Of a stretch of 20,261 nucleotides of DNA, positions 15,516 to 20,261 are shown in pieces. The position numbers were made by a program, and so were the translations under genes. Source of the DNA: Dehalococcoidales bacterium (lineage in GTDB: Bacteria; Chloroflexota; Dehalococcoidia; Dehalococcoidales; UBA5760); NCBI GenBank assembly GCA_028710655.1, contig JAQTTS010000010.1, forward strand, positions 1-20,261. The letters are read 5' to 3'. The notes below the pieces were generated by a model, which ran no database searches, was not told the origin of the DNA, and saw only the letters and a list, made by a program, of their open reading frames with translations. Within the stretch, counting starts at the first letter, position 1. Each line of letters opens with the position of its first letter.

Positions 15516-16061
15516 CTAATCCCGAATTTTCGAGACGATCCTTTCCGATTCTTTCTTCAACTCGCCCAGAGAGGACTCGTTGATCAGAGTGAAGTCAGCC
15601 ATCGCGATAGGCCCACCCTTATTTACTTTTTCTATTTCCGCCCTGTCCCGACTGGCCGACTCTTCCATCGTCAGGGGACGCTCTCTCCTGACACACAGCC
15701 GACTATACCTCGTCTTAGGTGAAGACCAAACAGCGACCAGAGAGAAACTCCCTCCGTAGTAATCCTTGAGCAAAGTATACTCTTCCCAGGAATAGAGCCC
15801 GTCCACGACAACGTCGGAGTACTGCAATGCCAAATCAATTCTGCCCAGATTAAGCCGAGCATAGGCCGCCATCCCGTACTCTTTTCTCAGTAATTCCCTG
15901 ATGATGCGCTCGTTCTTCTCACTTAACGGAAGCCCTCGCTTCTTTACCTCATCGTCAGTGATATCCCCGAACCTGATCCGGCAAAAGCCGTTTGCCTCGA
16001 ATACCCTGGCCACCTCGGATTTCCCGGAGCCGGCCATACCAACAATCGAAACCACTCTCAT
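15516..16061 (-). CDS. P-loop nucleotide kinase-like protein (UPF0200 type)
   Basis: A 181-residue P-loop protein with Walker A GMAGSGKS (8-15) right at the N-terminus and overall similarity to dephospho-CoA kinase and adenylate kinase folds. I think it belongs to the uncharacterised UPF0200 group, better known from archaea: typical features are the FGD segment after strand 2 (RIRFGDITDDEVKKRGLP), DVVVDGLYSWEEY (83-95) and the RxxRD-like region SRDRAEIEK (137-145). The substrate is unknown. Its position two bases before a dCMP deaminase gene suggests a role with nucleotides. ATG 16061 lies about 20 bases after a good promoter and has only a weak ribosome binding site. Confidence 0.8.
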   Translation of the reverse strand: MRVVSIVGMAGSGKSEVARVFEANGFCRIRFGDITDDEVKKRGLPLSEKNERIIRELLRKEYGMAAYARLNLGRIDLALQYSDVVVDGLYSWEEYTLLKDYYGGSFSLVAVWSSPKTRYSRLCVRRERPLTMEESASRDRAEIEKVNKGGPIAMADFTLINESSLGELKKESERIVSKIRD

Positions 16062-16081
16062 ATTAAACCCGTACGAGCTTC

Positions 16082-16111
16082 ATTATAGCCAGAATTCCCG
16101 GCAAATGGCAA
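16082..16111 (-). promoter_or_regulatory. Promoter of the kinase-dCMP deaminase operon
   Basis: On the - strand TTGCCA (16111-16106), 18 bases, then an exact TATAAT (16087-16082). The predicted start near 16075 gives a UTR of about 13 bases. It lies in the 97-base divergent gap with the cca promoter. Confidence 0.65.
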
Positions 16112-16141
16112 TCAGTACTGCATACACACGCCGGTAAGCTG

Positions 16142-16150
16142 TGCTATAAT
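16142..16150 (+). promoter_or_regulatory. Extended -10 element of cca
   Basis: TGCTATAAT is a perfect extended -10. The bases 17 upstream show no good -35, as expected for this promoter type. Only 8 bases separate it from ATG 16159, so transcription should start at or within two or three bases of the start codon. Confidence 0.7.
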
Positions 16151-16158
16151 GCGGGAAA

Positions 16159-17424
16159 ATGGGCAGGACGACTAATCTAGGCAGCAGAATAAAGACGCAG
16201 CTACCGGCTGAAATGGTCAACCTGATACAGACCGCCGGCAGCATAGCAGCCAGGCAGGGAGACAGTCTCTACCTCGTCGGCGGGGTAGTACGCGACCTGC
16301 TTCTAGAGAAGGCTAACCTTGACCTTGACCTGGTGGTCGAGGGTAACGCCATCAGACTAGCCGAAAGCCTAGCCGGCACCGGACCGGCAAGACTGACCAC
16401 CCACCCCCACTTCAATACCGCCAAGCTGGAGTGGGGAAAATGGAGCATCGACTTTGCCACTGCCCGCTCGGAGAGCTACGCGAAGGCAGGGGCACTACCT
16501 ACCATAGCGCCAAGCTCGATCGAGAAAGACCTCTTCCGCCGTGATTTTACCATCAACGCAATGGCGGTCTGTCTCAGTCCCGAGCGCTACGGCGAACTGA
16601 TTGACCGCTACGGAGGGCAGTACGACCTTGAGAATAAACTCATCCGTATTCTACACGAAAAAAGCTTTGTTGACGACGCTACCCGTATCTGGCGCGGGCT
16701 GCGCTACGAGCAGCGACTGGGCTTCCGAATGGAGGAAGACACCCTCAGGCTGCTTAAGCGGGATATCCCGATGCTGGATACCATAAGCGGCGACCGCATA
16801 AGATACGAACTGGAGTGCGTCTTTCAGGAGGAAGAGCCGGAGAAAGTTCTAAGCCGAGCCGAAGAGCTGGGGATACTGGTCAGACTACATCCGGAGATTA
16901 AAGGTAATAGCTGGCTCTACGATAGATTTCAGGCGGCCCGTAAGCAGACGGCACCGGACCCACCCTCATTCAGCCTTTATCTAGCCCTGCTGGTATACCG
17001 GCTGGACGAAGAGAGCAGCGAGCAGTTCATCTCATACCTGAGGTTACCCGGTTCGATAGCCCAGGTGATAAGAGACACCATCGCCTTAAAGAGCAAACTG
17101 AGAACACTGGCTTACCCCGAAATCAAACGCAGCAAGGTCTATCACATCATCCGTGGCCATACTCAATCAGCCATCACCGCTAATCTACTTGCCGTAGGCT
17201 CTCCCATTGCCCGCCAGCATCTGGAAATCTTCCTGCATGAGCTACGTTATGTCAAACCGACCTTAAGCGGCCACGACCTGATAGAAATGGGGTTTTCCCC
17301 CTCCCCCCGGATCAAGGAGGTCCTTAAACTGCTACACGACGCCAGGCTGGATGAAAGAGCAAGTAGTAAAGCGGATGAGGAGAAACTGGCCAGGGAGTGG
17401 CTGGGCGAAGAGCACCCGGAATAA
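16159..17424 (+). CDS. cca: CCA tRNA nucleotidyltransferase / poly(A) polymerase family
   Basis: A 421-residue class II nucleotidyltransferase of the family that builds or repairs the CCA end of tRNAs. Motifs are YLVGGVVRDLLL (38-49), the catalytic DLD (D55, D57) in NLDLDLVVEG, RRDFTINAMAV for sugar selection, the neck signature DDATRIWRGLRYEQRLGF and GDRIRYELECVF. No HD phosphohydrolase domain follows; the C-terminal half is helical. Whether it adds CCA, only CC or only A cannot be decided here. ATG 16159 follows the -10 so closely that the mRNA is probably leaderless; the next ATG (codon 19) has no ribosome binding site. It is a single gene converging on ispE. Confidence 0.9.
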   Translation: MGRTTNLGSRIKTQLPAEMVNLIQTAGSIAARQGDSLYLVGGVVRDLLLEKANLDLDLVVEGNAIRLAESLAGTGPARLTTHPHFNTAKLEWGKWSIDFATARSESYAKAGALPTIAPSSIEKDLFRRDFTINAMAVCLSPERYGELIDRYGGQYDLENKLIRILHEKSFVDDATRIWRGLRYEQRLGFRMEEDTLRLLKRDIPMLDTISGDRIRYELECVFQEEEPEKVLSRAEELGILVRLHPEIKGNSWLYDRFQAARKQTAPDPPSFSLYLALLVYRLDEESSEQFISYLRLPGSIAQVIRDTIALKSKLRTLAYPEIKRSKVYHIIRGHTQSAITANLLAVGSPIARQHLEIFLHELRYVKPTLSGHDLIEMGFSPSPRIKEVLKLLHDARLDERASSKADEEKLAREWLGEEHPE

Positions 17425-17472
17425 GGAATACACACTAAACAGCTCCACCAGCGGTAGCATTACCCCAGAACC

Positions 17473-17510
17473 GGCGGACGAGAATGGTACCGTACCCCTC
17501 TTAATCCGCC
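17473..17510. repeat. Nested imperfect hairpin between cca and ispE
   Basis: GGCGGA (17473-17478) pairs with TCCGCC (17505-17510). Inside, GAG pairs with CTC and GGTAC with GTACC around a one-base centre. It stands in the 104-base convergent gap. Neither strand has a T-run after it, so it is not a classic terminator, but it may shape 3' ends of the two facing transcripts. Confidence 0.4.
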
Positions 17511-17528
17511 AGTCAACAGCCCCGCTAA

Positions 17529-18410
17529 TCACAGGCGCTTTGTTCCGATGCCTTCAGAGGCAGGGATGGTATCCGTGAGATAGTGCTTTAGCCCCAACCT
17601 GTTAAGATGTTGGCATATCGCCTCCGCCCCGGCCCTGTCACGCACCAAACTAAAGAGGACCGGCCCCGAGCCGGCCAGGTGGACCTCAGGAGCACCGGCT
17701 TCCAGGAACCGCTGCCGGTATGACTCAAGACCAGGAAAACTATCCGGAGCAACCTCATCAAACACGTTAAACAGGAAGGGGGAGGTCATCCCGCCGCCCC
17801 GGTTAAGCCAGGCTACCAGCCTATCGGTAATGCTTCCGTCACTATAGTGACCCGCCCTGATGCCGCTATAGAGCCGCGCCGTTTTACCAGGCATTCTGGG
17901 TACTGGAGGCAGCACCAGTACAACCCAGTTATGCGGAAACGGAGGCAGCGAAGTTACCGCTTCGCCTCTACCCTCAAGTAAAGCGGTACCGCCATAGAGA
18001 AAGAAGGTAACATCAGAGCCCAAACGTGCGGCCAGGCCGAGCAGTGTTTCCTGAGATAAACCCAGCTCCCAGAGCCGATTAAGCCCGCATAGAGTAGCAG
18101 CGGCATCACTGCTGTCACCGCTCAATCCGGAAAGCAAGGGGATACGCTTTTCCACCTCGATCAGCACACCCCTGGAACAGCCGACAACGGCTTCTCTTAG
18201 CAAATTGATGGCCCTAGCTATCAGGCTCTCCGAAGCAACCCAATCAGCGTCGGAGCAGCTAAACTCGATGCTCTCGCCCGGCCGGAAACGGATGGTATCG
18301 CATAGACTTATCGTCTGGGCAACACTACGGATTTCGTGAAAACCGTTCTCGCCACGGGCAAGGACCTCAAGGGTCAGGTTCAGCTTCGCCGGCGCCATGA
18401 GCTCAAGCAT
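17529..18410 (-). CDS. ispE: 4-diphosphocytidyl-2-C-methyl-D-erythritol kinase
   Basis: IspE phosphorylates CDP-methylerythritol at O2, the fourth step of the non-mevalonate isoprenoid pathway. It is a GHMP-superfamily kinase of 293 residues. Visible features are the catalytic Lys in APAKLNLTLEV (K9), GFHEIRSV, the ATP loop PLLSGLSGDSSDAAA (91-105), the catalytic Asp in LGSDVTFFL (D133) and HLAGSGPVLFSL near the C-terminus. The ATP loop reads SGLSGDSS where most members have AGLGGGSS. I start at ATG 18410, which has GGGGAG 5 bases upstream and follows the rsmA stop by one base; a longer frame would add 25 unconserved residues within rsmA. ispH of the same pathway lies at 4616-5464. Confidence 0.94.
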   Translation of the reverse strand: MLELMAPAKLNLTLEVLARGENGFHEIRSVAQTISLCDTIRFRPGESIEFSCSDADWVASESLIARAINLLREAVVGCSRGVLIEVEKRIPLLSGLSGDSSDAAATLCGLNRLWELGLSQETLLGLAARLGSDVTFFLYGGTALLEGRGEAVTSLPPFPHNWVVLVLPPVPRMPGKTARLYSGIRAGHYSDGSITDRLVAWLNRGGGMTSPFLFNVFDEVAPDSFPGLESYRQRFLEAGAPEVHLAGSGPVLFSLVRDRAGAEAICQHLNRLGLKHYLTDTIPASEGIGTKRL

Positions 18411-18411
18411 G

Positions 18412-19275
18412 CTACTCCCCTTTCTCCACCTGAGTAAACACCCGCCACAGCTCCACCCACTCGTTAAGAGCAAGTGTTTCAGCACGGCGCTGCGGCGCTA
18501 TCCCAACCTTCACTAACCAGGAAATGACTTCATCTTTGGGTAAACCGAGTCCGTGGGCCAGTGAATTGCTTATCTGCTTACGGGAAGCGGTAAAACCGGC
18601 GCGAACCAGATTGAAAAAGCTGACCCGGTCTACCGCCGGAGGTTCGGGATGGGAGAGCACCTTGAGCAACGCCGAATCAACCTTCGGCGGGGGGTAAAAA
18701 CAGTGTGACGGTACATATTCTATTATCTCCGGTCGGGCATAAAACTGCACGCTGATCCCGAGCAGACTCATCCCCCCCGGTCCGGCCACAATCGCCTGAG
18801 CCACCTCTTTCTGCACCATTAATACCATTAACCGGGGCCGTAAGGAGGCTTCGAGAAAATGACGAAGCACGGCAGAAGTAATATAGTAGGGAAGGTTAGC
18901 CACCACCTTATAGGGCAAGGTAGTGTCAGTCATCGCGGAAAGGTCGACCGGCCCCGCCTGCAGCAGGTCCGCCGGGTCAATATTAAGGACATCATCATTG
19001 ATCACGGTAACGTTAAGAAAATGGGCCAGGTTATTTTTCAAAATGACGGCCAGTCTGCTGTCCAGTTCAATGGTAAACAGCCGACCCGCCCGGCTGGCCA
19101 ACTCCCTACTCAACACACCAAGCCCGGGGCCAACCTCCATCACTACATCAGTGGCAGTCAACTCTGCGGACGAGATGATCAGATTAAGCACATCTTCGTC
19201 GATAAGAAAGTGCTGTCCCAGACCCTTTCTCGCCCGCAGGTCAAAGCGACGCAACTGCCCCCTGGTCCGAGCCAA
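18412..19275 (-). CDS. rsmA: 16S rRNA dimethyladenosine transferase
   Basis: RsmA (KsgA) dimethylates the two adjacent adenosines of helix 45 in 16S rRNA late in small-subunit assembly, using SAM. Motifs are RARKGLGQHFLID (14-26), the SAM loop MEVGPGLGVLSREL (46-59), TIELD (68-72) and the target-adenine motif VVANLPYYIT (124-133). The coordinates use TTG 19275, the first conventional start, but no ribosome binding site is placed for it. A perfect AGGAGG lies at 19306-19301, 7 bases before an in-frame CTG at 19293, so the real protein may begin there, six residues earlier. It lies between a metallophosphoesterase (79 bases upstream) and ispE (one base downstream). Confidence 0.93.
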   Translation of the reverse strand: MARTRGQLRRFDLRARKGLGQHFLIDEDVLNLIISSAELTATDVVMEVGPGLGVLSRELASRAGRLFTIELDSRLAVILKNNLAHFLNVTVINDDVLNIDPADLLQAGPVDLSAMTDTTLPYKVVANLPYYITSAVLRHFLEASLRPRLMVLMVQKEVAQAIVAGPGGMSLLGISVQFYARPEIIEYVPSHCFYPPPKVDSALLKVLSHPEPPAVDRVSFFNLVRAGFTASRKQISNSLAHGLGLPKDEVISWLVKVGIAPQRRAETLALNEWVELWRVFTQVEKGE

Positions 19276-19300
19276 AAGTGATTCCGCCTTCAGCGAAAAA

Positions 19301-19306
19301 CCTCCT
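19301..19306 (-). promoter_or_regulatory. Perfect ribosome binding site preceding a CTG codon of rsmA
   Basis: AGGAGG on the - strand lies exactly 7 bases before the CTG at 19293-19291, in frame with rsmA, and 25 bases before the TTG at 19275, too far for normal initiation. This spacing points to CTG as the initiation codon. Confidence 0.55.
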
Positions 19307-19353
19307 AGAAAACTACTGCAAGGAAGAGTAACGACCGCTTTTATCCAAAGTAG

Positions 19354-20088
19354 TCAGATACCACGGCTCAGGCGAGAGACGAGACGTATCGGGAGATTAT
19401 ATTTCACCATCTTGGTTTGAGTGAGACTGATATCATAAGGGACCCGGTAGAGCCGAAGCATCATGATTTCATCATCAAGAATAGCATAACTAACCCTGGG
19501 GTCACCATCTCTGGGTTGGCCAACACTACCAGGGTTAATGATCAAACGGCCCTTACCCAGAGCAAGCCCGACATTAGCCGATAACGGGTTGAAGGAACAA
19601 TCACCGGACTCGGTAAGTCTGAATACAGAAGGTACGTGAGAATGACCCACCAGACAGAACTGCGAACTGAAGTAAGCGAAATTTTCTCTGGCGCTGCTTA
19701 TTGAGAGAAGGTATTCCCAAATCGGCTGCCTCGGGCTGCCATGTACCAGAGTAAAATCACTCTTCTCGGCAACCCCGGGTAAGCTATCAAGGTAAACCAT
19801 ATCCTGCGCACTTAACTGCTCCGCTGTCCAACGGCAAGCGTAAGCAGCGTCGGGATTAAATTCGGAGATACTGATCTTACCGATTGCCGCCCAATCGTGG
19901 TTTCCCGCAATACAGACGTTTTCCAGCCGACGCAATATCTCGATACACTGGCAGGGGTCAGGACCGTAGCCGACGATATCTCCCAGACACCATACCTCAT
20001 CTACCCCTCCCCGCTGTTTAATATCAGCCAGTGCGGCAGAGAAAGCGGCCAGATTGGCATGAATATCGGCAATAATTGCACATCTCAT
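19354..20088 (-). CDS. Metallophosphoesterase family protein
   Basis: A 244-residue calcineurin-like phosphoesterase with the complete two-metal signature: DIH (D8, H10) in IIADIHAN, GDIVGYGPDP, GNHD, the HGSP motif in LVHGSPRQP and GHSHVP near residue 150. No signal peptide or membrane segment, so it is cytoplasmic. Relatives act on phosphodiesters, nucleotides or phosphoproteins, and the substrate cannot be predicted. I chose ATG 20088, which makes MRCAIIADIHAN the N-terminus; a TTG 12 bases earlier falls inside the predicted -10. It is probably the first gene of an operon with rsmA and ispE. Confidence 0.88.
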   Translation of the reverse strand: MRCAIIADIHANLAAFSAALADIKQRGGVDEVWCLGDIVGYGPDPCQCIEILRRLENVCIAGNHDWAAIGKISISEFNPDAAYACRWTAEQLSAQDMVYLDSLPGVAEKSDFTLVHGSPRQPIWEYLLSISSARENFAYFSSQFCLVGHSHVPSVFRLTESGDCSFNPLSANVGLALGKGRLIINPGSVGQPRDGDPRVSYAILDDEIMMLRLYRVPYDISLTQTKMVKYNLPIRLVSRLSRGI

Positions 20089-20098
20089 CCTGTTTAAC

Positions 20099-20107
20099 AA
20101 TATAACA
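20099..20107 (-). promoter_or_regulatory. Extended -10 element of the metallophosphoesterase gene
   Basis: TGTTATATT on the - strand fits an extended -10 and ends 10 bases before ATG 20088. The predicted start leaves only a few untranslated bases. No -35 is apparent. Confidence 0.45.
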
Positions 20108-20188
20108 ACTTTCCGTCGATATAGCCAGAGGGGTTTGCTACCCCGTTACCTTGGTTTTTGCTCTGAAACGGACAGATACCAGGTTCTG

Positions 20189-20217
20189 TTGTTGCCCCGA
20201 TAAGGGCATGCTATAAT
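20189..20217 (+). promoter_or_regulatory. Promoter of the gene at the window end (thiL)
   Basis: A perfect extended -10, TGCTATAAT (20209-20217), with a poor -35 TTGTTG (20189-20194) at 17 bases. Only 7 bases separate it from ATG 20225. A 5-bp inverted repeat, TGCCC-N6-GGGCA (20194-20209), fills the spacer and could be an operator. Confidence 0.6.
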
Positions 20218-20224
20218 CCTAGCT

Positions 20225-20261
20225 ATGAAGGTCTCTGAACTGGGTGAATTCGGGCTGATCG
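20225..20261 (+). CDS. thiL: Probable thiamine-phosphate kinase (5' end only)
   Basis: The first 12 codons read MKVSELGEFGLI before the window ends. This closely matches the usual N-terminus of ThiL, which phosphorylates thiamine monophosphate to thiamine diphosphate. The call rests on this short motif and needs the rest of the gene. The ATG sits 7 bases after an extended -10, with no ribosome binding site, so a leaderless mRNA is likely. Confidence 0.6.
   Translation, partial: MKVSELGEFGLI

Noticed and set aside
20130..20144. GGGG-TTTGCTA-CCCC with nearby T-rich sequence, a possible terminator
   Set aside because: The stem is only 4 bp, it lies in the divergent gap, and no + strand gene ends upstream of it.
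1..20261. CRISPR arrays, insertion sequences, phage genes or defence systems
   Set aside because: No regularly spaced repeats, transposase-like proteins or long terminal inverted repeats were seen; nearly all bases are in housekeeping genes.

Overview
This is ordinary bacterial chromosome: dense, short intergenic gaps, moderate G+C, no mobile element, CRISPR array, rRNA or tRNA that I could see. The gene order aroF-aroB-aroD-aroE-aroK-aroA-aroC-pheA-tyrA, the DUF4070-type B12/radical SAM protein, and the non-mevalonate isoprenoid genes ispH and ispE together suggest a member of the Chloroflexota, most likely class Dehalococcoidia. That placement is inferred from remembered gene order, not from a search.

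Layout. Positions 1-1097 hold the 3' end of fabD and then nusB on the + strand. Positions 1199-3201 hold, on the - strand, a cobalamin-binding radical SAM protein and a 76-residue coiled-coil/CPHC protein, each behind its own good promoter. Positions 3326-4576 hold a glycerate kinase with a consensus promoter. ispH and a macro-domain ADP-ribose hydrolase follow on the - strand (4616-6184).

Positions 6263-15014 form one long operon. It encodes all seven steps from PEP plus erythrose-4-phosphate to chorismate, then the bifunctional chorismate mutase/prephenate dehydratase and prephenate dehydrogenase. Most genes overlap or touch, which suggests translational coupling. Its 5' region carries an unannotated 29-codon leader ORF with a strong ribosome binding site and Phe, Tyr-Tyr, Phe, Trp and Trp codons. 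An intrinsic terminator follows, and an alternative 11-bp pairing would disrupt it. This looks like a ribosome-mediated attenuator sensing aromatic amino acids, and it is the main discovery of the window.

Positions 15031-16061 (- strand) hold a P-loop kinase of the UPF0200 type and a dCMP deaminase. A divergent tRNA nucleotidyltransferase (cca) follows. Positions 17529-20088 (- strand) hold a metallophosphoesterase, rsmA and ispE, probably one operon. The window ends in the first codons of a probable thiL. cca, the metallophosphoesterase and thiL all have an extended -10 element (TGnTATAAT-like) only 7-10 bases before ATG, predicting leaderless or nearly leaderless mRNAs. rsmA has a perfect AGGAGG placed for a CTG start.
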